Shown: piece by piece, positions 48,528 to 56,676 of the stretch
How the letters are laid out: each line of letters begins with the position of its first letter
How positions within the stretch are numbered: position 1 is the stretch's first letter
Assembly: GCF_004769525.1 (NCBI RefSeq)
Contig: NZ_RQFT01000001.1
Coordinates: forward strand, 186,001 to 250,000
Reading direction: 5' to 3'
From: Leptospira bouyouniensis
Lineage (GTDB): Bacteria; Spirochaetota; Leptospiria; Leptospirales; Leptospiraceae
Length of the DNA stretch: 64,000 nt
The notes under the pieces: model-generated
Seen by the model: the letters and a program-made list of their open reading frames with translations, nothing else
Databases searched by the model: none
Told to the model about the DNA's origin: nothing
Position numbers and translations under genes: made by a program

Positions 48528-48698
48528 ACAAACGGGATATCCTTTGCCATAGGAACTCGTGTTTCAATGATCGTTTCTTAAGTCTTGGAATTTGTTCCCA
48601 CTTTAAAAACTAAACTCTACACGGGGATGGTCACCTGGATTACCAGTCGACCGACCGATCTCCAATTGTTCCTTTCCAATCAATCATTCAAGCCCCAT

Positions 48699-49103
48699 TC
48701 ACTCCACAACCAACCCTTCTATAATGATGGTCCGCCGAGAGTACAAAGCACGATTAGAAGCAAAAAGAACTTGTGCCCCAGTTGTTAAGGTACGAATCAC
48801 AGAATCTGCCACATTTTCTTTGGATTCAATCCGAAGGTTCACAATCTTTTTCGCATTCGGAAGTTCCGCTCGGAAAATATCATCTAACTGGAGTGTGTCG
48901 ATAGATTGTGTATCAAACAAATACCAGGAAAGTTTTACCTCGATCCGAAACGGTCGGTATTTTTCGTTTGGTTCAAGTTCATTGGAAAAACTAACAGGGA
49001 TTTTGGTATCGGCCAATTCATATTGGTAGGTTGCACAACTTACGAGTGTGAGTGAAAATATAAATAAAAACAGTATGTTCAAACGATTGATTTGAGTTTG
49101 CAT
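48699..49103 (-). CDS. Probable lipoprotein, unknown
   Basis: The 134-residue product has a clear lipoprotein signal (NILFLFIFSLTLVSC with lipid Cys near residue 23, lipobox LVSC). The mature part (ATYQYELADTKIPVSF and following) is beta-strand rich with two or three amphipathic segments, ending in RRTIIIEGLVVE. The start codon overlaps the stop of the upstream lipoprotein gene by one base, so the two are translationally coupled. No family was recognised, although the pair may act together at the outer membrane. Confidence 0.75.
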   Translation of the reverse strand: MQTQINRLNILFLFIFSLTLVSCATYQYELADTKIPVSFSNELEPNEKYRPFRIEVKLSWYLFDTQSIDTLQLDDIFRAELPNAKKIVNLRIESKENVADSVIRTLTTGAQVLFASNRALYSRRTIIIEGLVVE

Positions 49104-49486
49104 TAGTTGCCACCTTTGTTCGAAGCATAGAGATTCCCACGCATGTGGACAGTATAAGGCCGAACAATACCGACTGTAATCAAATCATATATCCCATCCA
49201 TAAATTCGTATTCTTCTGTGATTTTTAAATCTCCAATATGCGCATTGGGATATTTCAAATAAATTTCAGAAAGGAATTCATCCAAACTTTGGTCACGTAC
49301 ATTGGATAGGCCCCAAAATAAATATACACGAGTGTAAGTAAAATTGAAGGATTGGATTTTTTGGTATCCTTCTTCTTTGGTATACCCATTCATTCGAACT
49401 TTTTGTTTCCCCCAAGTTTGGTAATACGATGTATTCGCACATTGGAAAAAAAGGAATAGAAGACAAAAAAGTAATTTATGTTTCAT
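49103..49486 (-). CDS. Probable lipoprotein, TRL/Bor-like
   Basis: ATG at 49486 is chosen. A GTG three codons earlier looks like part of the ribosome-binding region. The 127-residue product starts MKHKLLFCLLFLFFQCANTS, with a lipid Cys candidate at residue 16. The mature protein has KIQSFNFTYTRVYLFWGLSNVRD and ends with YDLITVGIVRPYTVHMRG, which recalls the small TRL-like or Bor-type outer-membrane lipoproteins of other bacteria. This similarity is a visual impression only. The gene is coupled to the lipoprotein gene downstream. Confidence 0.72.
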   Translation of the reverse strand: MKHKLLFCLLFLFFQCANTSYYQTWGKQKVRMNGYTKEEGYQKIQSFNFTYTRVYLFWGLSNVRDQSLDEFLSEIYLKYPNAHIGDLKITEEYEFMDGIYDLITVGIVRPYTVHMRGNLYASNKGGN

Positions 49487-49584
49487 AAATCTCACTTCAT
49501 AAAAATAGAATCAAATCTAACATTAGCTGATACCTATTATCTAACCTATAGATACATTTGACAAGCGTTAACCAAAACTATTTT

Positions 49585-50397
49585 TCAACCAAGCCCCACA
49601 TCAAGTGCCATCATGAGCACAAAACCAAACATAGCCCCAAGGGTTGACATTTCCGTTTCTTTGCCCGTATGGGATTCGGGAATGAGTTCCTCCACCACCA
49701 CAAAAATCATCGCACCAGCGGCAAATGATAAAGCAAACGGAAGGATACTCTCTACATAAAACACAAGCGCCGCACCGAGAAGTCCTCCTATTGGCTCCAC
49801 AAAACCTGATAATTGCCCATACCAAAAACTTTTTTTGGCACTAAAACCTTCGCGTAACAAAGGGATAGATACGGCAGCTCCTTCGGGGATGTTTTGAATC
49901 CCAATCCCAAAAGCAACGACCATTGCTGCCATCAGTGCTTCATATGTGAATCCGTCACCTAAGGCACCAAAGGCGACACCGACCGCCAGCCCTTCAGGGA
50001 TATTATGTAAGGTGATAGCAAGGATGAGTAATAAACTCCTTTGGAAAGATGACTTACCTCCTTCTAAACGATTTTCTTCTAAACCAACATGTAAGTGGGG
50101 TAGGAGTTTGTGGAGGGCATACAAACTAAGTCCACCTGACAAAAATCCAAGGCTCACATGGAACCATGCAGTTTGTCCTGCGTTTTCCGAAAGTTCAATA
50201 GAAGGGAGTAAAAGTGACCAAAAACTGGCAGCGATCATAATGCCTGAAGCAAACCCAAGCATCGCGTTAAACACAGGCCTTGGCACAGTGCGAAAGAAGA
50301 ACACAAAACCAGCACCAAAAGCTGTGCAAAACCAAGTGAAACCAGTGGCAAGGAGTGCCAAAACCACTGGGTGGAGAGAAAGTAAATCAACAAACAT
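49585..50397 (-). CDS. ZIP-family divalent metal transporter
   Basis: The 270-residue inner-membrane protein has eight hydrophobic spans. The ZIP metal-site helices are present: HNIPEGLAVGVAFG near residue 135 and QNIPEGAAVSIPLL near residue 165, then FVEPIGGLLGA. Members import zinc, iron or manganese, and the exact metal cannot be told. Its ATG immediately follows the stop of the upstream exported-protein gene (TAGATG), so the two are co-transcribed and perhaps functionally linked in metal handling, which is inference. Confidence 0.92.
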   Translation of the reverse strand: MFVDLLSLHPVVLALLATGFTWFCTAFGAGFVFFFRTVPRPVFNAMLGFASGIMIAASFWSLLLPSIELSENAGQTAWFHVSLGFLSGGLSLYALHKLLPHLHVGLEENRLEGGKSSFQRSLLLILAITLHNIPEGLAVGVAFGALGDGFTYEALMAAMVVAFGIGIQNIPEGAAVSIPLLREGFSAKKSFWYGQLSGFVEPIGGLLGAALVFYVESILPFALSFAAGAMIFVVVEELIPESHTGKETEMSTLGAMFGFVLMMALDVGLG

Positions 50398-50982
50398 CTA
50401 TTTGGCGGGCATCATCCCTACAAACAAAGAACTCATTTCCTTGACGCGCCAAAGTCCATCAGCATCCTTTTCCACAGAAACTGGTCTGTAACTCGACGCT
50501 CCCTTTGTTGCCACGAAGAGTTTGAGTTTCCCCGAGGTTTCATCTCCGGAGTATGGGTTGGTAAATGTTTCAACAGTAAGAGGTAAACTCGGCGTATAAC
50601 CGTTAGATGGTTCTGCCCCTTTCCAATACCCGTTTGGCAACATTTTGTATTTGTCAAGTTGGCCAAGTAAGTAGGCATCACTCCCTCCTAAATCCACTCC
50701 GTCCACGGCCGTTGGTTTATTAGACTTTTGTCTATTTTTCGAGAGAACGGAAAGTACAACTGCCTTCCTACCGAGTTCTGGGTTTTTCCCGTACATCGAA
50801 ATGGCAAGGACTAAGACGGCCGCAGCACCTTCAGGTGTGTTAGCCGTTGCCATTTGGATGGTTTTAAACTCTTCTATGGTACTTGGTTCCGATGAAAAAC
50901 TGACAGGTTTGCGTTCTGTCAAATTTTGAGCCACAAGGGAAACTGTAAATGAGACAAGGAGAATGGATACGATTCGTTTCAT
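50398..50982 (-). CDS. Exported protein of unknown function upstream of ZIP transporter
   Basis: The 194-residue product has a signal peptide (MKRIVSILLVSFTVSLVAQ) followed by a soluble domain. TIEEFKTIQMATANTPEGAAAVLVLAISMY, LGGSDAYLLGQLDKY, SYRPVSVEKDADGLWRV and SSLFVGMMP are its notable segments. I believe this arrangement matches a small domain of unknown function found in spirochaetes, but I cannot give the family identifier with confidence. It would lie in the periplasm. It is immediately followed by the ZIP gene and is divergent from the Cys-rich protein gene at 51074. Confidence 0.78.
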   Translation of the reverse strand: MKRIVSILLVSFTVSLVAQNLTERKPVSFSSEPSTIEEFKTIQMATANTPEGAAAVLVLAISMYGKNPELGRKAVVLSVLSKNRQKSNKPTAVDGVDLGGSDAYLLGQLDKYKMLPNGYWKGAEPSNGYTPSLPLTVETFTNPYSGDETSGKLKLFVATKGASSYRPVSVEKDADGLWRVKEMSSLFVGMMPAK

Positions 50983-51073
50983 GGGCGAAAATCTTACTTT
51001 GTCTGGTTACCGATGCAATCCTTTTTCTAAATTTTTTTCTTTACCAAATGAATCTTGGCACTACGATTCCTTT

Positions 51074-51469
51074 ATGAAAAAAATTTTAACTTTGGTTTTA
51101 ATCCTTTCCCCACTTCTTCTCACCTCACAGACATTAAAGGATGCAAAAGAATTCCAAGCACTCTCCAAAAAAATGTGTGCCAAAACCTCTGAATGTATGA
51201 AAGAAAAATTAAAAGACCTTCCTCCTGAACAACGGAAAATGATCGAATCACAATTTGTGAATGGCAATGTCTGTGAATCACGATACAAACAATACGTAGT
51301 GGAAGGCCAAAAACCTGCATCCAATGAAAAACCAACTAAAAAACTCACCAAACAAGACATCGAAGACATGAAACAATGTGCAAAAGAAATGGCGGCTTTT
51401 TCTTGTGCTGATTTGGAGGAAGGGAAAGTACCTTCTGCTTGTGAAAAATTCCAATCCGAAGAGGAGTAA
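51074..51469 (+). CDS. Exported Cys-rich protein, Leptospira-type
   Basis: ATG at 51074 begins a signal peptide (MKKILTLVLILSPLLLTSQ). The longer frame to 50963 overlaps the divergent gene and is rejected. The mature part of about 110 residues is highly charged with cysteines at KMCAKTSECM, NVCESRYK, KQCAKEM, FSCADLEEG and SACEKFQ, likely forming disulfides in the periplasm. The spacing of its cysteines resembles that of the small lipoprotein at 17428, suggesting a related family. The function is unknown. Nested inverted repeats follow it at 51530-51586. Confidence 0.72.
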   Translation: MKKILTLVLILSPLLLTSQTLKDAKEFQALSKKMCAKTSECMKEKLKDLPPEQRKMIESQFVNGNVCESRYKQYVVEGQKPASNEKPTKKLTKQDIEDMKQCAKEMAAFSCADLEEGKVPSACEKFQSEEE

Positions 51470-51529
51470 AGAACCCAATTTTTTTTTCTAATTGGAGTCA
51501 TGAAGTTGTCATAGGATTCTCATTCCATT

Positions 51530-51586
51530 GGCAACTTTTTGATTTTTCGTTCGATCGATCTTTCCCAATCTTTCGAACAGGTTGCC
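51530..51586. terminator. Nested inverted repeat between convergent genes
   Basis: GGCAAC (51530-51535) pairs with GTTGCC (51581-51586), and GTTCG (51549-51553) pairs with CGAAC (51574-51578) inside. It lies in the 157-bp gap between the convergent genes ending at 51469 and 51627. It may be a bidirectional terminator or a decayed copy of the hairpin elements. The evidence for either is modest. Confidence 0.4.
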
Positions 51587-51626
51587 GATCAAAATGACTT
51601 AAGGCTCACAAGTAAACCATTGTATA

Positions 51627-52598
51627 CTACATTTCCATCCAGTACGGACTCACATCGCTTAAACTTTTTTTCCCCGTGAGTTTCAAAGCCAATCGGTCCA
51701 TTCCAATTGAGATCCCCGAACAATTGGGAAATCCATTCCCTAAAGCAGTGACAAAATCTTCATCAATGGGAAATACATCTTTGCCCAATTTGGCACGTAA
51801 CATTTGTTCTTCTTTAAATCGTTTGCGTTGTTCTTCGGGGTCATTCAATTCATAAAAAGCATTCGCAAGTTCCAATCCATCCCAATAAATTTCAAATCGT
51901 TTGGCAACTCCCGAATCAATCCGTGCAAGGGCCGCACATTGCGGCGGGTAATCATATAAAAAAACAATTCCATCACCTAATTTTGGCTCAATACAATTCA
52001 AGAAGACCAAAAAGAATAAATCTTCGTATTGCCAGTTTTCTAATTCCTCGTTAGGTGTGGCTGTTAATTTGAGTTTGGTGATGGTCTTAATTAAATTTTC
52101 TTTTTCAAACCCATGCCCAAGGTGGATGTGGAATACTTCCTTCACACTAAAATGCCGAATCCATCCAGGTTTGGAAATTTGGTTTTGGTGTTTTGGAATC
52201 CCCACAGAGAAGATGAGTTCTCGTAGAAATTTTTCGATAAAATGACGCAAAACCACATCATCCATCCCTTCTGCATAGAGTTCTAACATCAGAAATTCTT
52301 TTGTATGGTAGGAACTCCCCACTTCGCCAGATCTGTAAGTATGAGCGAGTTCAAAGATACGAGATAGACCCGTCGCCAACATTTGTTTTAAGCTGTATTC
52401 AGGTGAAGTGATGAGGTAACCTTTTTCTTTCCCAGAAGGAGACATGACTTCAAAAGGATCCAAGTATGGTTCCATTCCAACGATAGGTTTTAGTGTCGGT
52501 GTATCCACTTCCATAAAATCATTCCTTACCAATATTTCCCTTACAGTTTGTAAAAGTTTGGAACGAAAAATGAGTGTATCTTTTGGTAAAACGTGCAA
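51627..52598 (-). CDS. epmA: EF-P--(R)-beta-lysine ligase EpmA (GenX/PoxA)
   Basis: The 323-residue protein matches a stand-alone class II lysyl-tRNA synthetase catalytic domain without the anticodon-binding part, as in EpmA (about 325 residues). Motif 2 is in FELAHTYRSGEVGSSYHTKEFLMLE, and motif 3 is GISIGMDRLAL at the C-terminus. It charges beta-lysine onto EF-P Lys33. The start is TTG at 52598, supported by a perfect GGAGG seven bases upstream. It is located 22 kb from efp and epmB in this window. The neighbouring gene on the other strand starts 13 bp away. Confidence 0.92.
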   Translation of the reverse strand: MHVLPKDTLIFRSKLLQTVREILVRNDFMEVDTPTLKPIVGMEPYLDPFEVMSPSGKEKGYLITSPEYSLKQMLATGLSRIFELAHTYRSGEVGSSYHTKEFLMLELYAEGMDDVVLRHFIEKFLRELIFSVGIPKHQNQISKPGWIRHFSVKEVFHIHLGHGFEKENLIKTITKLKLTATPNEELENWQYEDLFFLVFLNCIEPKLGDGIVFLYDYPPQCAALARIDSGVAKRFEIYWDGLELANAFYELNDPEEQRKRFKEEQMLRAKLGKDVFPIDEDFVTALGNGFPNCSGISIGMDRLALKLTGKKSLSDVSPYWMEM

Positions 52599-52610
52599 AG
52601 CTAACCTCCG

Positions 52611-52970
52611 ATGGCAAAAAAAACAAAATACCTAAATGTAAGGGAAATCCAAAACGCTTATGAAATTGTCATCTCTTCCAAAGAAGTCCATGCCGAAATG
52701 GAAGAAGAATTGGACTCGGTGATGCATATGTTATTTTTCCAAACAAGATCCCATATCCAAATGGACCTGTCGAATTTACCATACCTTCCGATCACCCTTC
52801 TCACAAAACTATTGAATATGGCACGGGACCTTCGTATGAAAAAAAGAGTCATGGTGTTAAATGGACTCACCGCTTCCAGTTACCATTACCTAAAACGGTT
52901 TGGTCTCAATCGACTTGTGTTCCCGAGTGGGGCCATCCTCAGGGAGTCTCACCGAGATCCCAGGGGATAA
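52611..52970 (+). CDS. STAS-like small protein
   Basis: The 119-residue protein has an alternating strand-helix pattern like a STAS domain: YEIVISSKEVHAEMEEELDSVM, IQMDLSNLPYLPITLLTKLLNMA, KRVMVLNGLTASSYHYLKRFGLNRLVF. STAS proteins act as anti-anti-sigma factors or phosphorylation targets in partner switching. The segment that normally holds the phosphorylated Ser (after DLSN) reads LPYLPITLL, so the site is not clear. It overlaps the convergent DUF4279-like gene by 32 bp. The assignment is tentative. Confidence 0.6.
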   Translation: MAKKTKYLNVREIQNAYEIVISSKEVHAEMEEELDSVMHMLFFQTRSHIQMDLSNLPYLPITLLTKLLNMARDLRMKKRVMVLNGLTASSYHYLKRFGLNRLVFPSGAILRESHRDPRG

Positions 52971-53355
52971 TCTCCAACTGCACTCCCATTTCACCTAACA
53001 AAAGCATCGTACGTTTGTCGAGTGTGACCCCTTTTGTAAATTCGGATGCAAATTCAACGGAGACGTAAATCGTAGAATCGAAGTTTTCAGTGAACTCCTT
53101 CAGTTCTTTTCGAACAGGTCCCAGTGATTTGAGGATGTCCCAAATATGATCTTGCGCAGAGAACTCTGGCCCTAACTTAGAATTGAGCTGCCAATGACTC
53201 GGAATTGTCATATTTTCGATGTCTTTCACATCCCCACCGTGGTAATAGTCAGGTTTGATGCCTAATTTTTCCGTTACTTCCAAGGGACGAAGCCTTGTCC
53301 CACTGATGGCAAACATCGCCCACGATTTTAGTTCTCTTTGTGTTCCCAATTCCAT
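52939..53355 (-). CDS. DUF4279-like protein
   Basis: The 138-residue cytoplasmic protein has the pattern AMFAISGTRLRPLEVTEKLGIKPDYYHGGD, then HWQLNSKLGPE, then LGPVRKELKEF, ending VQLEIIPWD. This fits small DUF4279 proteins, whose function is unknown, as far as I can recall. The 3' end overlaps the convergent STAS-like gene by 32 bp. It is divergent from the response regulator gene with 58 bp between starts. Confidence 0.65.
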   Translation of the reverse strand: MELGTQRELKSWAMFAISGTRLRPLEVTEKLGIKPDYYHGGDVKDIENMTIPSHWQLNSKLGPEFSAQDHIWDILKSLGPVRKELKEFTENFDSTIYVSVEFASEFTKGVTLDKRTMLLLGEMGVQLEIIPWDLGETP

Positions 53356-53413
53356 TTTTTACTTTTTTTTTCTACTACAAGAACCAAATTGAGAAAGAAC
53401 TCAAGGGAAAAAC

Positions 53414-54139
53414 ATGAAAAATATTTTGGTAATTGAGGACGATCCGGACATCGGGAACCTAATCCGGAAATCTCTCGATTCAGCTCACTACACCACCTCC
53501 GTTTTTGAAAATGGCGAAGATGGATTGAAATTTTATAAATCCAATCACCCTGATTTGGTGATTCTTGACCTTTCACTTCCAGACATTGATGGAATGGAAA
53601 TCTGCCGAAGCATTCGTAAATCGGACGAAAGTACTCCCATTTTTATCCTCTCTGCAAGAACAGAAGAAATAGATCGAATCATGGGACTCGAGTTAGGTGC
53701 TGATGATTATATCACAAAACCTTTTTCCGTTCGTGAACTCAAAACCCGTGTGGATGTTTTCTTTCGCAGATGGGATAAAAAAATTGGGATCAAACCAAAT
53801 GTGGGCCAAGCGGGTGAAATCATTCGTGGAGCCTTAAAGATTGATTCCATCCGTCGTCGTGTGACATTAAACGAAAACATCATCAACATCTCACGTAAAG
53901 AATTCGACATTTTACAACTGCTCGCTGGTTCTCCAGGCAAAGTTTTTTCTCGTGAAATGATTTTGGAATCTGTTTGGGGAGTGGAATGGGATGGATTTGA
54001 AAGGATGATCGACAGCCATATCAAACGCATTCGTTCCAAACTGGAAAAAAATTCCGCACAACCAGAATGGATTGAAACTATTTGGGGAATTGGATACCGA
54101 TTCACAGACAATTTTGAAAACATTGTAGTGCCAGATTAA
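53414..54139 (+). CDS. OmpR/PhoB-family response regulator
   Basis: The 241-residue regulator has a receiver domain (1-120) with the acidic pair in VIEDDPD, phosphoacceptor Asp in [10 protein letters not shown], Ser in FILSARTE and the conserved Lys in ITKPFS. The winged-helix DNA-binding domain follows (about 135-235, [13 protein letters not shown]). It should be phosphorylated by an unlinked histidine kinase. Three small genes follow, after 8, 0 and 7 bp, suggesting an operon whose products act at the membrane. Confidence 0.93.
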   Translation: MKNILVIEDDPDIGNLIRKSLDSAHYTTSVFENGEDGLKFYKSNHPDLVILDLSLPDIDGMEICRSIRKSDESTPIFILSARTEEIDRIMGLELGADDYITKPFSVRELKTRVDVFFRRWDKKIGIKPNVGQAGEIIRGALKIDSIRRRVTLNENIINISRKEFDILQLLAGSPGKVFSREMILESVWGVEWDGFERMIDSHIKRIRSKLEKNSAQPEWIETIWGIGYRFTDNFENIVVPD

Positions 54140-54147
54140 CAGACGTT

Positions 54148-54432
54148 ATGGAAGAAGCAAAAAAAGATAAGTCTCTCATCGACGAAATTAAGTTGTATGA
54201 GAAAAAAGCCAAGGAAATTGAACAAAGAGCCAAGGAGAAGTATATGGAACAAGTAAGTGACATCAAACAAAAGTTAGGAAAAGCAAGCGAAGAAGCTTCC
54301 ATCCGAGCAAAAGAAGTGATTGATAATGTGGGAACATATGTAAAAGAAAACCCACAAAAAGCTGCTGTGATTGGATTTGGTGTCGGACTTGGTCTTGGAC
54401 TTGCCCTCGGTTGGTTTTTTAAGAAGAAATAA
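54148..54432 (+). CDS. DUF883/YqjD-ElaB-like membrane-anchored protein
   Basis: The 94-residue protein is a long charged helix (LYEKKAKEIEQRAKEKYME and following) with a C-terminal membrane anchor IGFGVGLGLGLALGWFFKKK. This is the architecture of the YqjD/ElaB group, which are inner-membrane proteins of E. coli that bind ribosomes in stationary phase. The membrane anchor is glycine-rich. It lies 8 bp after the response regulator gene and immediately before a membrane protein gene, the same gene order as yqjD-yqjE-yqjK. Confidence 0.82.
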   Translation: MEEAKKDKSLIDEIKLYEKKAKEIEQRAKEKYMEQVSDIKQKLGKASEEASIRAKEVIDNVGTYVKENPQKAAVIGFGVGLGLGLALGWFFKKK

Positions 54433-54765
54433 TTGGACGAAAGACACTCTAAACACCGCAAAAAAGGTGGTTTAAAAGCCACCTTCGAAGAATTCATCGC
54501 CAAACTCGTATCTTATGCCGAAGTGATAGTGATTTATCTGCAAAAAAACGTACAGTTTTATGTGCAAAAATTTGTTAAAAAATCAGTTTGGGTCTTCACT
54601 GCTCTCACACTCATTTTCCTTGGGCTTATGTACACTTCGTACGGAATTTTTCTAAGCATACAAAAATTTATCGCTGCAGGAGATCCCATCCTTGCCAGTT
54701 TCGGAACAGGTTTTGGATTTCTAGTGTTCGCTATTCTCTTTTTATCGTTAGTATTTCGTAAGTAA
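54433..54765 (+). CDS. YqjE/holin-like small membrane protein
   Basis: The frame begins with TTG directly after the stop of the upstream gene and encodes 110 residues. A basic N-terminal region is followed by two membrane helices (about 52-75 and 85-108) separated by a short loop (FIAAGDPILAS). This matches the small YqjE/phage-holin-superfamily layout. Coupled translation from the upstream stop is likely. The function is unknown; regulation of envelope integrity is a possibility from the operon with the response regulator. Confidence 0.75.
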   Translation: MDERHSKHRKKGGLKATFEEFIAKLVSYAEVIVIYLQKNVQFYVQKFVKKSVWVFTALTLIFLGLMYTSYGIFLSIQKFIAAGDPILASFGTGFGFLVFAILFLSLVFRK

Positions 54766-54772
54766 CTAAAAT

Positions 54773-55018
54773 ATGGTGTTCAATCCCTTCCAAGACCACA
54801 ACCGTTACCTCGACAAAGATCCAAAGGACATGACCTTGTCCGAATTACGGATGTTACTCAAAATCAAACGAATGGACTTACATCTCGGCTGGAATGAATT
54901 AGAAGGCAAAATCAAATTTTGGCAACGGGTAGCACGTTCCCTTCGTGAATCGGGAATCATAGACAAAGCGAAAGAAGGAATCCAAAGTTATTTGCAAAAG
55001 GACTCACCAAAAGAATAA
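54773..55018 (+). CDS. Small charged protein in response-regulator operon
   Basis: This 81-residue soluble, basic-acidic helical protein (MTLSELRMLLKIKRMDLHLGWNELEGKIKFWQRV) starts 7 bp after the membrane protein gene. The length and position recall YqjK-type third genes in yqjD-yqjE operons, but the sequence does not clearly match them. It could interact with the membrane partners. There is no recognised family. Confidence 0.7.
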   Translation: MVFNPFQDHNRYLDKDPKDMTLSELRMLLKIKRMDLHLGWNELEGKIKFWQRVARSLRESGIIDKAKEGIQSYLQKDSPKE

Positions 55019-55068
55019 GGAATCCCCACTCCCTTGCCGATCCTAGTAAAAACAAAACAGGGAATCAG

Positions 55069-55398
55069 ATGGCATCGGAAGAAATTTTAGTATTTACCAC
55101 AATTGGCGACCGAGACATGGCAGAAGAACATATTTCTGAAATGTTGGAACAAGGAATCATCATATCAGGCACCATCTTTCCGGAAGTGGAACTTGTATAC
55201 CTTTGGGAAGGCAAAATCACGGTTGATACCGAAAATAAAATCCTATTCAAAGCAAAGGCAGACAAATACGAAGCTATCGAAGCTTATATTATGAAACACC
55301 ACCCTTACATGGCACCAGAAATCATCAGGATGGATGTAAGTTTTGGTAGCCCCGCCTACAAAGCGTTTGTTGCTGACAAAATCAAAAAAAATTCGTAA
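55069..55398 (+). CDS. cutA: CutA-like divalent-cation tolerance protein
   Basis: The 109-residue protein fits the CutA1 family: ILVFTTIGDRDMAEEHISEML at the start, and LVYLWEGKITVDTENKILFKAKADKYEAIEAYI in the middle. Trimeric ferredoxin-like folds of this type bind copper or other divalent metals, and their exact cellular role is debated. The usual CxV and E/P-TxF metal residues are not obvious, because the TIFPEVELVYLW segment replaces the CxN-type stretch. It follows the small-protein operon by 50 bp. The next 317 bp lack genes. Confidence 0.8.
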   Translation: MASEEILVFTTIGDRDMAEEHISEMLEQGIIISGTIFPEVELVYLWEGKITVDTENKILFKAKADKYEAIEAYIMKHHPYMAPEIIRMDVSFGSPAYKAFVADKIKKNS

Positions 55399-55573
55399 AT
55401 CCACTTATTGGTTTGATCCTGTAATAAAATAACCACCAACATGTGGCATCCATATCCTCAAACTTCTCAATGGAATCGATCTAGCGTTCATTTCGTACGG
55501 TAAATTCATCGTTTCCATAGGGCTTGGCATGGGCGCCTCGGATGGGTCCTTTCCAAATAAGGCATAGTAAAAC

Positions 55574-55657
55574 CGACCGGGCTACTCCGGGGTCCGCTCC
55601 GCTCCCGTCCTAGTTGGCATTGGCCTTCTAGGACCAAGCCCTCCATATCCCTGACGC
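55574..55657. repeat. Nested hairpin element related to the one at 5188
   Basis: GGGCT (55579-55583) pairs with AGCCC (55637-55641), and GTCCTAG (55607-55613) pairs with CTAGGAC (55628-55634). Between the left arms lies the TCCGCTCC motif shared with the element at 5188-5276. Both elements end with CTGRCGC. It is much richer in G+C than the surrounding DNA. Confidence 0.55.
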
Positions 55658-55673
55658 AGAGAAAATTTGTGTT

Positions 55674-55713
55674 GCCAAATGACTACATATAATTGATTAG
55701 TCAAATGGCTACA
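55674..55713. promoter_or_regulatory. Duplicated operator-like site before ArsR-family gene
   Basis: GCCAAATGACTACA (55674-55687) and GTCAAATGGCTACA (55700-55713) match at 12 of 14 positions, and TGACTA (55680-55685) with TAGTCA (55698-55703) gives an inverted repeat. The sites end 2 bp before the ATG of the regulator, a suitable place for autorepression. Confidence 0.65.
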
Positions 55714-55715
55714 CA

Positions 55716-56039
55716 ATGGATTTACGAAGAGATGTATTTCAAGCAATTGCAGACCCTACAAGGCGGGCCATCCTCCTCCTTGTGGCAACCCAGTCTATGA
55801 CAGCAGGCGCCATTGCTTCCCAATTTGATTCCAAACGACCGACTATTTCCAAACACTTACTCATCCTAACAGAATGTGAACTCCTCAAACGAGAACCTAT
55901 TGGCCGCGAAATGCACTACCATCTTAACCCAAATAAGATGAAAGAGATTGCAGACTTCATTGCACCTTTCCAAAAGCTCTGGGACGACCGTTTTAACAAA
56001 TTGGAAACCGTGATGAAACAGTACAAACGTAAGTCATAA
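55716..56039 (+). CDS. ArsR-family transcriptional regulator
   Basis: The 107-residue winged-helix repressor has [40 protein letters not shown], the typical recognition helix [13 protein letters not shown]. It lacks the paired-Cys metal motifs of metal-sensing ArsR members, so it may respond to an organic ligand or to SRPBCC partner proteins. It is followed by an SRPBCC gene and a DoxX-like gene, a trio often seen in bacteria as ArsR-AHSA1-DoxX. Self-regulation through the double site at 55674 is probable. Confidence 0.9.
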   Translation: MDLRRDVFQAIADPTRRAILLLVATQSMTAGAIASQFDSKRPTISKHLLILTECELLKREPIGREMHYHLNPNKMKEIADFIAPFQKLWDDRFNKLETVMKQYKRKS

Positions 56040-56122
56040 TGGAACAAAACAAACGAAAAGATTAGGTGACACATTGATGAAAACAAACAAATTCCAAAAC
56101 CGTTATCTAAAAGGGATCTACC

Positions 56123-56593
56123 ATGGAACTTAAAACAAAAGTGATCGCAGAAAACAACAAACAAGAATTAACGATTGAACGTGAGTTTGATTTACCAGCT
56201 TCTTTGGTTTATTTAGCTCATACTGAACCAGAACTCATTGAACAATGGATGGGAAATAAAGTCCTACAATTTGAAAAACGAAACCATGGAAGTTATCAAT
56301 TTGAAACCAAATCGCAAGAAGGAATGGTTCTCTTCCGAGCCAATGGAGTTTTGTTAAACCTTATCGAGAATCAAAGTTTTGTCAGAACTTTTGAAATGGA
56401 AAACACTGGATTTCCCATCCAACTTGAATTTTTTACTTTTGAGTCGATTTCCGAAACCAAATCGAAACTAAAAATGCATATCATCTATAAGTCCGTGGAA
56501 CAGAGGGATCAAATATTAAAAATGCCATTTGCAAAAGGGATCAATATGGCACATGATCGACTGGAGGAAGTTGTATCAAAATCAATGCCGTAA
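56123..56593 (+). CDS. SRPBCC (AHSA1-like) protein
   Basis: The 156-residue protein has the AHSA1/START-like helix-grip pattern: LTIEREFDLPASLVYLAHTEPELIEQWMG at the start, YQFETKSQEGMVLFRANGVLL in the middle, MHIIYKSVEQRDQILKMPFAKG and a C-terminal helix AHDRLEEVVSKS. Such proteins bind hydrophobic small molecules, and the ligand is unknown. It follows the ArsR gene by 84 bp and precedes the DoxX-like gene, so the three probably form one response unit. Confidence 0.88.
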   Translation: MELKTKVIAENNKQELTIEREFDLPASLVYLAHTEPELIEQWMGNKVLQFEKRNHGSYQFETKSQEGMVLFRANGVLLNLIENQSFVRTFEMENTGFPIQLEFFTFESISETKSKLKMHIIYKSVEQRDQILKMPFAKGINMAHDRLEEVVSKSMP

Positions 56594-56676
56594 TGAGAGC
56601 ACCCTTACTCTAGTAAGACAAAAATTGGCGATCAATGTGAAGCTTCATAAATGAAATAAATGATTAGGAGAATAAA

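Larger units (their letters stand above)
55399..55715. other. 317-bp intergenic region with hairpin element and ArsR operator
   Basis: No gene is supported. It holds a G+C-rich nested hairpin element (55574-55657) and the duplicated operator-like sites (55674-55713) before the ArsR gene. Nothing else is recognised in 55399-55570. Confidence 0.65.

Noticed and set aside
40493..48540. Prophage, transposon or integron with gene cassettes
   Set aside because: No integrase, transposase, phage structural gene or classical attC array is present; only short repeats and decayed DNA.
48585..48788. 67-residue plus-strand frame
   Set aside because: It has random-looking composition and overlaps the end of a well-supported lipoprotein gene on the other strand.
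51627..52598. Full lysyl-tRNA synthetase
   Set aside because: The protein has only the class II catalytic domain and no anticodon-binding domain, which fits EpmA.
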